This document shows, in pieces, positions 10,862 to 20,639 of a stretch of DNA of 64,000 bases. Position 1 is the stretch's first letter. The number at the start of each line of letters is the position of its first letter. Position numbers and translations under genes: made by a program. The stretch is from Anthoceros angustus (taxonomy: Eukaryota > Streptophyta > Anthocerotopsida > Anthocerotales > Anthocerotaceae): NCBI GenBank assembly GCA_010909165.1, contig VJWM01000235.1, positions 206,955-270,954 on the forward strand. The letters run 5' to 3'. A model generated the notes under the pieces. The model was not told the DNA's origin. It searched no databases and saw nothing but the letters and a program-made list of their open reading frames with translations.

Positions 10862-11870
10862 GTGGGCTTTGGTGGGGCCGGCATGTTTCGCCGGCCACGG
10901 GCTTTTAGGGTTTCTGTTCAGGATTTCGGGAGCGGAGGTTTATATGGTGGGTTGTCAGGTGTTTTAGCGGGTTGCAGCCCCTCTGAAGGGCGCCTTCGGC
11001 TAGCCTATTGGGGCTCGCCATTCAGAGCGTACACTCCATATGTATGTTAAATTTCGGGGACGCTGGGTCGAGTGGGCACCCGATGCCCCCTTGACCTTGA
11101 CACCCTCAAGGAGTGTCCACAAGTTAATTGTTCCCTAGATCGTGCCATTCTCGTTTGTTCTTACACTCTCCCCTATGGTGCAGTCCACTCCTTCAATGGC
11201 AGTCAAGGATACCCCCTGTCCAGTCTGCGCTCAACTGTGCTGTGGGGTTAAGGGGGTGAAATGTCACACTGGGCACAAACACAAGGACTTCGACCGAACC
11301 ACTTGGGAGGCTCAGGTGAGGCTTGCTTCTTCCAGTGGGGCTATACATCCGGCTCCGAATTTGGATGCTCCTCGCCTCCCTCCCTCCTCCCATCCCGTAG
11401 TCTTAGCAATGATCATGAATGTAATTGGATCATCTGCTCACCTTGTTTAAATCGTGCTTTCCGGGACCCCACCTTTTTCAGCGTCTCCTAAGGCGCCTAT
11501 ATGACAACGTTCGCCTTGCCTACCGGCTTCCTGACCGCCTTATACCGAACCGGGACAGGCTACTTGACTGCCTTTTTCTCCCCCAGTGATGTCTTCGTCG
11601 CTCCAAGAGTGGTTCTTCCAGCCATAGGGAGGTGGCGTCTCGCCCGCCGGCCCGGGGACCAGGAAGCTCGCAGAGGGAGGGGGCGACAATCCAGGCTGGA
11701 GGTTGCCAAGGTGGATCCGGTCTGTCAGGACCCCGCCAAGGTGCAGCTCAAGAGGTGTCTCTTGTTAGGCCGTCTGGGAATACACTACCCAAGGCCGGGC
11801 CGGAGACCGGCGCTCCAAGAACACCATCTCTACGCTTCGTGCCCTTCATTTGGCCTTAGATGACCTCATT
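10862..11870 (+). mobile_element. 5' portion of a LINE-like element (zinc-finger ORF region), plus copy
   Basis: Collinear with the reverse strand of 27560-23700. Shared blocks include the start (GTGGGGCCGGCATGTTTCGCC), GGCTAGCCTATTGGGGCTC at about 10995, and a coding block VKDTPCPVCAQLCCGVKGVK-CHTGHKHKDFDRTTWEAQVR (about 11200-11310) with a CxxC, CC and CHxxH pattern. Further on are DPAKVQLKRCLLLGR-like residues that in the second copy lead into an RT domain. Here the sequence ends near 11870 before any RT. Non-LTR elements often carry such N-terminal fingers; this is a truncated remnant. Confidence 0.6.
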
Positions 11871-12440
11871 CCATAGGATATCCTGGATTACATGCCAGAG
11901 GAGCCTTTTTGTCTCGATAGGGTGGTCTTCGGTAATTGTTATTACCGTCTAGTATTAATTAATCTAATTATTTATCTTTAATCAAGTAATTAATATTAAT
12001 TACTCTAAATTACTTATGTTGATTAATTAGTGTTAATTGAACATGGTTAGCAATGGTTAAGTGGATAAGCACAAGTAATATGCTTTAGGATGTTCCTGGC
12101 ATATTATAGTGTATTCTTAGGATATTTTCGGCATATGTTGATGCCAATAGGATATCTTAAGATATCCTATATATATACCCTTTGACAAAGAAAAAGCTCT
12201 TATCATAGCTTGTTCTAGATATGCAATACAAGAATGTTGTGGGGAGACCAAAGCTATGACTCTGAGAGCGATGTAAGAGGAATTGGTGTGTTATTCTCGT
12301 GGGGAGAGTGTGTTTGTGCCACGACATGCGAGCTACCATCTCTTATTGTTATTGCTTTGCACCTATATTTGCATCTTGGATTTGTTTTTCTTGGTTGTCT
12401 GTTGCAGAAGTGTTTGTACGAATGCAAGTGCTTACCTCGT
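11871..12440 (+). other. AT-rich LTR-like segment with TATA box
   Basis: AATTAAT-rich sequence (11950-12050) is followed by three or four TAGGATAT motifs, a 24 bp palindrome (12147-12170), a TATATATATA at about 12169-12177 and a GA-GTGTG-type leader to about 12320. The arrangement resembles the U3-R part of an LTR, but no second copy, PBS or PPT was found in the window. Could equally be a promoter of an unrelated gene. Confidence 0.35.
12147..12170. repeat. perfect 24 bp palindrome next to a TATA box
   Basis: The sequence centred on TTAA, with arms ATAGGATATC and GATATCCTAT, is its own reverse complement over 24 bases. It sits immediately 5' of TATATATATA. It may be an operator-like site or a cruciform-prone element in a retroelement promoter. 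Confidence 0.9.
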
Positions 12441-13340
12441 GTGACAAAAGCGGATGCACGGCCGAGCCAGAAGCCAGGAGCATGCTCCCTTCCCCAAGCA
12501 ACAGCAGAGGCGAGCCCGAGCAAGCCGGGGAATAGTAGAATCTAGAAGAAGGGCCCTCTGCGGCTAGCCGAATTGCTACTCTTGGAGAGAGGCCTGAAGG
12601 CTGCGTAGCCTGTCCATAGAGAGTGTGGACAAAAGAGGCATGGCCGCCCTGGCCTCAGAGGATAAGAAATCCCTAGCCAACCTCAGGGAAACCAGCAAAG
12701 GGAAGGCCCCCCCCTTAACACCAGAGACGAAGGCCTCCAAGATGGGGGAATCCCGGATTACGAACCAAGAGGCCAAGACGAGGGTAGAGAGGGCCCAGTT
12801 CCCAAGGAAGGCCGCCGACGTCGAGGTCTTCATGGCCAGCAAAACCGTGCCCTCAAAGACAACAGGTAGGAACGCTTGCCGCCTCGCCAGACCCCCTTTG
12901 GCACACTCGAAGGTGCTTGGGCCATTGATGTCCCCAAGCGCCTGCATAACGTGTTTATCGAACTTCCTGAAGCTTGATTAAAAAACTAGGGAGGGAATAA
13001 TTGTTCTTGTTTTCTTCCTAATTCGTACGTGAGCCAGGGTACCGGAAAACATCTCCGAAAAAAAGGGTGTCACCCACTAAAGTTCCTACTTTCCATCCAG
13101 CAATGTTTCTGTCGAATGGTGGTCGCAAACTCGAACCTATGGGATTAATGCAAAGTAGGAATGGTAAGGAAGGCCGTTCCTTCCGGGAAGGGACGACTGT
13201 AAATTCAGTTTTGGGAGGAAAATGTGGTTTGGTAAGGACACAACAAAAGCCACGGACAGGGTATTTCCAAAACACAGTAACATCTAGAAATAGACGTACA
13301 ACATTCACTCTGGGACCCCGGAACAAACCGTGATTTCAGT
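12441..13340. other. GC-rich sequence with unassigned open frames
   Basis: Plus-strand frame 12625-12981 (118 codons) encodes a lysine- and proline-rich peptide (ETSKGKAPPLTPETKASKM) and the opposite strand is open over much of the same stretch. 13067-13333 is similar. High GC makes such frames likely by chance. A retroelement gag or linker is possible. I do not recognise a product. Confidence 0.3.
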
Positions 13341-13344
13341 TTCA

Positions 13345-14158
13345 CTCATCACCAGAGTTCAACCCTTCGTCATCACTTGGTCCACCTTCTCTAGCATTGT
13401 CATCACTATCTTCAGCGGCACTTTGACTTGCAGGCTGTATGAAGTCGCGCAACTCGCAGAGCTTATCCCTTATCGCTGTTTTGTCCACCGCATACATATG
13501 TTTCCATGCGTTCAACATAAACCCATAATACAAGATGGCTATTTCATTCACAAACACCTCCTGTATGTTTTTTGGGTAATGGACCTTATTCGTTTTTTTC
13601 CTCGGCATCAGACTAGATGGGTTAGCACTCTGACGGACTATGTATTCCTACACATATCTCCTTCAGACGATCCGTGCTCGGTCCGATACCGGATAAGAAA
13701 GTGAGGTCGTGGTGCATCTAGCTCACAATGACTCCCAATCCGTAATGGCATGTTATGCGTGTCCATAGTGCACGACGCTGTAAACATCCCTTCCGGATTT
13801 CCATTATATCTTCATTCATCCGCGCCATTATCTTTTCCGGCATTTTGATATGCCCCTGGCACATATCACGTGGAGGTCCTCAATAATGCCTCATCCAAAG
13901 CAAAGCTTCATCCGCACTTGAAGTGGTCAGTCAGATGATCCACTTCGCACGTGAAAACCACTTCCAAGGACGTAGCACTAGCCCAATGTTATTCTCCACA
14001 ATGATAGCAATCTCCTTCCCGTCCACCCAAAAGGCTTCCCACCACTTGTACTCTTCAATACCTATGGACGCAAAATCTTTTAACCCTTCTTGCAAATGGG
14101 CCACACCTTCCACGGTGATAGGATACCCCTGCTCCTTCTTGTCCCCCAGCTTCACCCG
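13345..14158 (-). pseudogene. unknown coding remnant, probably transposon-derived
   Basis: Two minus-strand blocks look coding. 13931-14155 gives KWWEAFWVDGKEIAIIVE and LRPWKWFSRAKWII. 13342-13608 gives MPRKKTNKVHYPKNIQEVF and an acidic tail (AAEDSDDNAREGGPSDDEGL). Between them, in shifted frames, sits PPRDMCQGHIKMPEKIMARM. The order suggests one broken gene reading leftward and ending at the stop beside 13343. I do not recognise the family. A captured or transposase-like gene is only a guess. Confidence 0.4.
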
Positions 14159-14159
14159 C

Positions 14160-14390
14160 AGATGCTATGGTGCAGGTGGCCGGCCGGCGCCCCTTAGCAC
14201 CACCCGTCGATGTGGTGGATCTAGGGGAGGCGCTGGTCGGCGCCTCCTGCACCACCGTCGGTGCATGCGTTGTTGATCTAGGGGAGGCGCCGACCGCCGG
14301 CGCCTCCTAGCATGCTCTTGCTCATGGGCACCGGCCGCCTCCCCAGCACTGCCCATGGGCGCCGGCCGGCCGGCGCCCTCTCATAGGCTT
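14160..14390. repeat. GC-rich repeat with hairpin-forming GGCGCC blocks
   Basis: Two copies of a unit (GATCTAGGGGAGGCGC followed by GGCGCCTCCT) at about 14216 and 14275, with CGGCCGGCGCC blocks on either side at about 14180 and 14360. Each unit can fold on itself (AGGCGCCGACC / GGCGCCTCC). This is much richer in GC than its surroundings. It makes spurious open frames on both strands. Confidence 0.7.
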
Positions 14391-14435
14391 TCTTTAAGAA
14401 AATGAATATTTGGCAGTTCAAAAGCCTTGTTATTT

Positions 14436-14585
14436 GGAAATGTTGGTCAAGTGGTTGGGAGAAAGGCATAGTGATGAGGAGATTCTGAGTTCAAAACTTG
14501 CATCTTCTAAATAACTCAACTTTGTTGGTTTTAAGGATGGGCGCATAGGCAACCAACTTTGTTCATTTTAAGGAGACCTTACTGC
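14436..14585 (+). mobile_element. possible tRNA-derived SINE head
   Basis: TGGTCAAGTGGTTG at about 14445 resembles a pol III A box (TGGCNNAGTGG), and GAGTTCAAAACTTGC about 37 bases later resembles a B box (GGTTCAANNC). That spacing is normal for tRNA-type promoters. The stretch does not fold as a tRNA. A repeated tail (AACTTTGTT, TTTTAAGGA) follows. Single copy in this window, so tentative. Confidence 0.35.
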
Positions 14586-14619
14586 ATTGCCTAAAGCCTG
14601 TCGTGATGTTCTGTGATTT

Positions 14620-14758
14620 CGTGAGTCGCATGCATGTCAGTGAAGGTGCTCCGGTTCGATCTGACCTTCCCTTCCTTACCCGCACATTCGCTTGACTGCA
14701 AAAAAAACAGCAAGTATAAGGGCACACGGTATGTTAGATTATTGGCATCCATCTTCAA
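14620..14758 (-). repeat. partial extra LTR copy abutting the left LTR
   Basis: About 130 bases matching the PPT-proximal part of the left LTR (15320-15443), including AACAGCAAGTATAAGGGC and TGTTAGATTATTGGCATCCA. It lies directly outside the left LTR and in the same orientation. This suggests a second, truncated LTR of the same family next to it, from tandem insertion or unequal recombination. Confidence 0.75.
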
Positions 14759-15443
14759 ACAAAGCACGCACCTTCAATCGAGGGGAAGACTTGGGTCTCG
14801 CAACTGCGAGGCTTGGAGTTGAGAGTAGTCACGCCGTCAGTACCACATCGAGGCTCACATGTATGTATGAATACGCCAAGAAATCAGACAGACAAATGTA
14901 TATGTCCGCCAAACAAAGAGTGCATAGTGTCTTCGCATACGCGTAACTTCATCCATCGCTGCCTTCAGCGCCGCCTCCGCCTTTATCACCCGGCTTGTGC
15001 TTGGTTAGCCGCCACACCCTATGCTGGCCATCCGTCACCCTATGGCGCCGCCATCGCGCCATGATCGATCCGTTGGGCCACGCCGTGTGTGGGCACGGCC
15101 ACCACGCTTACTCCGCTGTTGACTATTAGGTTCTTACCTACTCGGGCCACCGCATAGTGGTTGGGTTTATCCTAATCGACTACCAAATATATATGTAGAC
15201 ACATGCATGGGTTTTGGGCGTGATTGTAACTCTCACTATCGCCTTCTAAAGTATTCGTGCTATCACCCATATCCGATCTTCCTACCCGAGCGTGCCGCCG
15301 TGATGTCACCCAGGATTTGAGAGCCGCATGTGAAGGTGCTCCAATTCGATCTGACCTTCCCTTCCTTACCTGGCACATTCAGTTGGACTGCAAAAAAAAC
15401 AGCAAGTATAAGGGCACACGGTATGTTAGATTATTGGCATCCA
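14759..15443 (-). repeat. left (3') LTR of the gypsy element
   Basis: Matches 22244-22791 over about 550 bases with many small indels. In element orientation it begins TGGATGCCAATAATCTAACA directly after the polypurine tract. It contains ATATATATG at about 15190 as a TATA candidate on the minus strand (CATATATATTT). The far end is not a clean CA, so the outer border may be off by a few bases. Confidence 0.7.
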
Positions 15444-15458
15444 TCTCCCCCCCCCCAG
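15444..15458 (-). promoter_or_regulatory. polypurine tract of the gypsy element
   Basis: On the minus strand this reads CTGGGGGGGGGGAGA immediately before the TGGATG start of the 3' LTR. Plus-strand DNA synthesis primes at such tracts. Its position fixes the element's orientation and LTR border. Confidence 0.8.
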
Positions 15459-15564
15459 TTTGGGCAGAGGTTGGCAAGCCCAAGCTGGTAGCAACGATGT
15501 AGCAGCTGTTGTTGTGGGTGGAGAACTGCGGTTAGCAACCGTACGCCTCTCGCAGGAATTACGG

Positions 15565-15700
15565 GCGAACGGGGCACCATAGTTGATCTGGCACTTCGGT
15601 GAGAGGTGGTGTGAGATGAACAAGTGATAACCCCTGCTGTAAACCGACAGAGCATGAGCATGCGTCCACCCTCCCCGCAGATTTGAGTAGTCCGTGGGAT
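15565..15700 (-). pseudogene. PHD-like zinc finger at the C-terminus of pol
   Basis: Three reading frames each give part of one pattern. First comes ICGEGGRMLMLC (15661-15690), then GYHLF in a second frame, then LTPPLTEVPDQLWCPV (about 15570-15615) in the third. Together they follow the PHD layout CxxCGxGG..MLxCDxC..GYHLxCLxPPL..VP...WxCPxC. PHD fingers bind histone H3 tails. Several cysteines (the second pair) are lost or shifted in this copy. The block follows the integrase C-terminal region directly, where chromoviruses carry a chromodomain. It could instead be a different treble-clef finger. Confidence 0.55.
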
Positions 15701-15717
15701 CCAATCTCACGATGATG

Positions 15718-16600
15718 TTAGATCCAAGTTGGGCAATTCTTCATGTGATCGGTCATGGTCCTCCCATCTCGACCTGCACAAGAAAACGCCATTCCCCGCA
15801 TCTCCTTCACCCGGAGCACATGTCCGGCGGTGCTAGTATCCAAGGTATCATCAAGATATACAAAAATCCCGGAGAACTTCTTGAGCCGAAGCTTCCTCGT
15901 GGGCATCGTAAGGTATCTTTGGTCCGGGCGATGGCAGACGCATATGGCCATGGCCATCGCTTTTTGAAGAGGGCTGCCTTTCGCCTACACGCCCATGTGG
16001 CTGGACCGCCCAAGTCCACAACACGGTGCATTTGTCGGGCAATGGCAGATGGGTTCTCTTCAAACAACAGGAAATATGGCGAGAAATGGGCCGCATGCTT
16101 GCTCGCGATATAGCCCATAGCAATATAAGGGAGGCCAAGTCCCAATCCGCCTTTGGGCATTTGGAGGCATAGCATGGAGCCCTTTCTTAATTGTTTGCAC
16201 CATCCGCCGCCATACCGCCCGAGGATGGTCCGGTTCGGCGTGATCTATCGGCGCATCCAGAGATCTTGGAATTCCCAGCGGAACTCACCTTGACCTGCTG
16301 GGCACTCAAGCACCGCCAAATCTCCCAACACATTATGCAAGAATGCTTGTGCTACGGAACTCTTATCGGGAGAGCCACTACCTCCACCCACTTGGAGAAG
16401 TGTTCCATCATCACCATCACATACACGCTTGGCCTCGGCGTCCCTTCCCAATCAGTCACATGACCACCGAAAAATAGGCCCATAATGGGCAACGGTGCAA
16501 ACCGGGATGCTTTGAATGGTGAATGATGTCTTACCCGATCGCATTGTTCATGCCACTTTGCTTCACTTGGGTACATCCGTGCGAGAAGTGGAGTGAGCAA
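15718..16600 (-). pseudogene. gypsy integrase
   Basis: The core is marked by VTDWEGTPRPSVYVMVMMEH and HFSKWVEVVALP (16352-16560), then DKSSVAQAFLHNVL, and a second-aspartate region with QGEFRWEFQDL (about 16255-16285). Downstream come LPYIAMGYIASKHAAHFSPY (16060-16130), the usual end of the core, and a C-terminal block DTLDTSTAGHVLRVKEMRG (about 15790-15850). All are split by frameshifts. It would insert the cDNA into chromosomes; this copy cannot make an intact enzyme as written. Confidence 0.85.
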
Positions 16601-16708
16601 ACCGAAGTTCGCTTAACACCAAAATGGCCCAAGTACACAGATAAGGCGCCTGCGTGGTGGAGGCACAAGCCGGCCCACGCCATTGCCCAACCTCCGACAA
16701 GGTAGCCA

Positions 16709-17112
16709 TCATGCCGGGCGGCGTCGGTTCATCTGCGATCCGCACATCAAGATCAACCTCGCTCGTTTGCACATACCGAGGGTAAGGCCGGTCTTCCATG
16801 TCCTTGACGAGTTTGCCGCATCCACTGCAACCCGCCCTAGCATGTCATGCGGGCCACCGGCAACTGTGAAAGCCTCATAGCTCCCGCTTTGCCTCCGTGC
16901 TATCCTCGTAGAGCTCTCATCCGGGTTCCCGGATAGGGTATCTGCGTTCTGATGCCTGACTCCGGGCCGATGCACCACCACGAACTCGTAGTCTTGCAAA
17001 ATCGCCACGGCGGTTTCCCACTTAGCTTTGAGTTGGCCATTAACCACTTCAAAGGCTGGTGATCCGTGACTAGGGTGACTGGTGAAAGGTGGTCAAAATG
17101 GCAAAATGGCAA
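16709..17112 (-). pseudogene. gypsy RNase H
   Basis: VTLVTDHQPLKWLMANSKL (17030-17080) holds the Asp of the RNase H core, and QDYEFVVVHRPGVRHQNAD (about 16925-16985) is the standard closing block before the integrase. The two are in different frames, separated by a shift near 17000. Position between RT and integrase is as expected. Confidence 0.85.
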
Positions 17113-17406
17113 CCGCTCATACCGGGCTGCACACTCGCCTTCAGCCTGCTTGTTGCTTGTTGAAGCATAGCTATGACTCTCTCATGCCCATGCTCATCCA
17201 ATTGGCCAAAGCTCCCAAGCACTCCAAATGGTATGGACAACAAAGGGTTTCCCAAAGTCCGGTCCGCCATGATCGTGCCTGCGGTGATGTGACTCATCAC
17301 CGCTGAGCGACTTGTCCATGCCCATGTAGTGTCCTTATCATGTCATTGAGTGGCTTGGCAGCTGAAGTTCGGATATACACCGATAATAGTTGCACAAGGG
17401 AACGCC

Positions 17407-18146
17407 TCACACCGAGACATTGGTGGGTTCCTTGACCCGCAAGATGGCTTGAATCTTGGCTGCATGTGGCATCATGCCATTCGGGACAATCCTATGACCC
17501 AAATATGCCACAGTGTTCATCCCAAATTCGCACTTTGCTGGGTGACAAGTCAATTGGGCCTTGCGTAGGCGTTGGAACAGGTCCTCAAGGTGGACCAAGT
17601 GTGATTCGAAGTCTGCACTGTGCACAAGCACATCGTCTATGTAACAAAGTAGATTAGCAGACCCGGTCAACAATAGGTCCATCACCTGAATGCGTTCCTG
17701 AACCCAAAAGGCATCACTAGCCATTCCACCGTGAGAACCGTGGAATCTTTTGATGTCCTCCTCTGCTACTGCACGTTGAAACCTTGTCTCAAGTCCAACG
17801 TAGAAAAGTAACGGGACTGCCCAATGCTGACAAAAATCTCCTCTGGAGTTGGCATGGGGTAACGGTCTTGAGCGGTGACGGCATTGATGGGGCGATAATC
17901 CCCGCACATCCTCTTCTCAGTCCACAGCCCCTGGTTGTCTTTCTTTGGTGGCATGATCGTGGCAGCGGCGAAATCCGAACTTGACGGTCGGATGAGTCCA
18001 GCATCCAAGAGCTCCTTGCACGCGTCGACCATTTCCCATTCCGATTTTTCGAGCGGTACTGCTTTGGTAGATGGGCTCCTCCTGGTCGCTTGATACGAAA
18101 TGTGGTCACGCACCGCTTGAGCTCCTTCATTGAAAATGCAAAACAA
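17407..18146 (-). pseudogene. gypsy reverse transcriptase
   Basis: N-terminal blocks ELLDAGLIRPSSSDFAAATI and MCGDYRPINAVTAQDRYPMP lead to YFSTLDLRQGF with the first catalytic Asp (17766-18000). Then CYIDDVLVHS, with the YIDD active site at 17632-17643, and FGMNTVAYLGHRIVPNGM (about 17485-17540). A shift near 17780 and a likely small deletion join the halves. The catalytic aspartates are all readable, which suggests a fairly young copy. Confidence 0.9.
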
Positions 18147-18399
18147 TCCTTGTACCTAAGCAATAATGTCCGATCCGCCACGCTGGTCATCAAGGCTCAG
18201 TCCCATGGTCCAAAGGAACGTGTCCGCCAAAGGTGGCCGGTGCCCTCCATCCGTCCCGGCATCCTCAAGGGTTGATGTAAAGAAAAGTAGACCTCGACCG
18301 CCTGCCACCATACGGCTCGCCTCCTCCCTGGATCGAGCCGGAAGGATGAGGTGGTAAATCCGGGAAAGGGAAAGTGTACCGCATCACAAGGCATGTGCC

Positions 18400-19330
18400 G
18401 TGAGCGAATCTTTGCTTGGACTGCTAAGATCTGGAATGCCAAACACAAGCTAACCAACCATGTGACGTTGAGGTCCATGGCTCGCCAAGTGCCGCATATT
18501 AGAAGCGGCCATGTGGAGTGAGTTTGGAAACCCATTAGCCTTTTTTCTTCCACGCAGGCTCCTCCCATTGTTGTGTGGTTGTATTTAGGAGCAATCCAAA
18601 GACCTTGTCCCCTGTAAGCATGTGAAGCGGGAAAAGTGACCATGTTGGGAGAGTGCTTCGGTGCCCAGGAATGTTGGGGTACCAGGCCTTCGGCAGCCCG
18701 GCTTGGTGGTGAGGTTCCACTGCAAGGCCAACGCCGGGGTGTTGCTAAGCACTATCTCCAGACCGCCTTGCACCCAATTTGTCCAATAGTTGCTGCAGCG
18801 GTGAGCGCCCACAGGCCGCATCCATGAGGAAGGGGGTCCTGTGATGTTGCACGAGCATCATGTCTTGTTTCACCCGGGCCCGTGAGTCAAATCGAGGTGT
18901 GTTTTCCACAGGTATGCACAATGAGGGCTATTGCTGCGCCACACCAAGATTCGTAAGTCTCGAAAAGCCCCGTGGTCTTGCAGCGTGCCCGGCCTGAGAA
19001 AACCTTGCACTCCCATCCAGAATGACCAAGTCAATGGGAGCCAATGCATGGATGTGACGCCTGGATGTATGTAGACATCCTGTGGCATGCGAAGGTACTT
19101 GCCATCAGAAATGGGCAAATGACTAGGAAAGCAGTAGCCCTTGGATGCGAAAAGCAGCCAATGTTTGGGAGATCTCACAGTTGTCACAGTAAATGTACCG
19201 GTGGATAGTGAGCCCGGCCTTGAGAATCGCTTCTAGGCCTGTGCATAACCCACCAAAGAGTTCAACCACCGTCATTCCTGCTACAGGCAGTGTCCACCTG
19301 ATGGGTTGATGATCAACAGTGCCTGGGTGA
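18400..19330 (-). pseudogene. cytosine-C5 DNA methyltransferase domain inside gypsy pol
   Basis: Motif I is TVVELFGGLCTGLEAILKAG (about 19225-19290), the F-G-G-T-G SAM-binding loop, followed by HRYIYCDN. The motif IV zone spans three frames: PLTWSFWMG / PIDLVILDGSA and GWECKVFS, where a TGC for the catalytic Cys is kept (19007-19009) but the Pro of PC is Glu. Motif VI is VENTPRFDSRARV with the catalytic Glu-Asn (18898-18906). MDAACGRSPL and TNWV (about 18780-18830) match the motif VIII region. FPASHAY and EEKRLMGF (18520-18640) match the C-terminal end. It lies between protease and RT. At least five shifts break it. Such a domain would methylate DNA, perhaps the element's own copies. Confidence 0.8.
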
Positions 19331-19641
19331 GCAGGGTCGGTGTAGGTGCTGTCCAGCAGAGTCAGAGCACGGGCCACTTGATCCTTGACCCCTTTCAACA
19401 TGATAGTTGCATCTTTTCCCGCCGAAACAACCTGCACGGCATCTGTGATACATGCTATTGCCGCCCATGCTTCATTAGGCTCATCCTCGAGCTCGGTTGA
19501 CAACCATCTGTCCACGTGAGTGGTGTCCCTTGCCATCGCCGGTGTCGCAGCAGCTTTGTTGTCGGATGTGGCGATAGCCAATTTCGCTCCTCATCATTCC
19601 TTCCATGGGGAAAAGTGGGCCACCTCTCGCCCTCCACGCTG
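19331..19641 (-). pseudogene. linker between gypsy protease and methyltransferase
   Basis: One open frame (to 19581) runs from a region rich in Ala, Thr and Asp (LSTELEDEPNEAWAAIACIT) straight into methyltransferase motif I. This shows that the methyltransferase is in frame with pol sequence and is not a separate insertion. No domain was recognised in the linker itself. Confidence 0.6.
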
Positions 19642-20007
19642 CTAACTGGCGGTAGGCCTGCTGGCCCAATTGTCGACATCGACCGGGCGGAAGAGAAATT
19701 CTTGCCCCAACAGAACATCATAATTGGTAGCAGTGGTCACTAAACAATGGACAGCTAATGTCATGGCCGCGGGCGTCCCTGGTTTCAATGTGATGCGCAC
19801 CGGTTTGACAGTTTCCCCACATACTGGCTCTATGGCCCCTGATGCAGTCCGGATGTTCCATGGGGAGCTCTTAAGAGCATCTCCCGCCAGACGAAGCCGT
19901 GCGGCCAGCACCTTGCCGATGATGACGGGCTGGGCCCCAGTGTCAAGGAGTACCATTTTGGGGGCATACCCGTTGACGGTGACGTGCCCTGCAGTATTGT
20001 CAACCAT
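19642..20007 (-). pseudogene. gypsy aspartic protease
   Basis: A clean 121-codon stretch with MVLLDTGAQPVIIGK (active-site DTG, about 19945) and a flap-side block NYDVLLGQEFLFRPVD (about 19680-19725), the usual closing motif of retroviral-type proteases. It processes Gag-Pol in intact relatives. It is one of the few domains of the element still in a single frame. Confidence 0.9.
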
Positions 20008-20639
20008 GGCATTGCTAACCCGAACTGTCGCCCGGTTTGCCAGGGTGCTATCCGGGCTGCTCTCGTGATCCGGCTCGTTGAGTGGCAGCCTTGCCGAGCC
20101 CCCAGCAGAACCTCATGAGGTACTTGGTGGGTAACACCGCATGGGTGGGTAAAGGTTGGTCACCCCAATCACGCCATTGCGCCCGACCGCGCTCCAGATT
20201 CGATGCAAACGCCCAGCCCCTATGCATCGAGGGAAAGCGTGGCATGTCTACCCTTGGCTCGGGTGACGGTGCGGTAGCAAATATATCGCCGAATCCCTCC
20301 GCTTTGCGTCATGGCGCACGCATTCGTGTCCGGGTCACCTAGATGATCTTGTCTCTTGTGCACCCAGTGGCAATGTGGCAAAAGACTGGGAATGGCCGCC
20401 CCTCGTCTTATGGACCGATTAGCCATCACCACCCTCCAACCGCCTTTTTCAGCTCATGCCCCAACCACGGCGGTAGTCCGAGTCTCACTTGTCAACAACT
20501 TGTGTCTGCAAGCTTGGTGTGTGGCAATCCATAATCTTCCTCCCCAGACACGAACATAGACTGGTGCCACCGGCTCGTTGGATAATCGGAGCGTAGGTAG
20601 GCATACCATTGCCCATGTTGGCCACCAATGCCCCTACTG
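20008..20639 (-). other. gypsy gag-pol spacer, poorly resolved
   Basis: Only short minus-strand frames (for example 20048-20245 and 20220-20432) are open here and none shows a domain. By position this is the end of gag or a spacer before protease. Many CG-rich positions and likely indels prevent reading through. Confidence 0.4.

Noticed and set aside
14436-14585. A functional tRNA gene
   Set aside because: A- and B-box-like motifs are present but no cloverleaf or acceptor stem can be formed; kept only as a possible SINE head.
18400-19330. Reading the methyltransferase as an independent host gene into which the gypsy element inserted
   Set aside because: Motif I is in the same open frame as upstream pol linker, the domain sits between protease and RT, and all domains share strand and order. 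A separate gene would have to be inserted precisely in the polyprotein.
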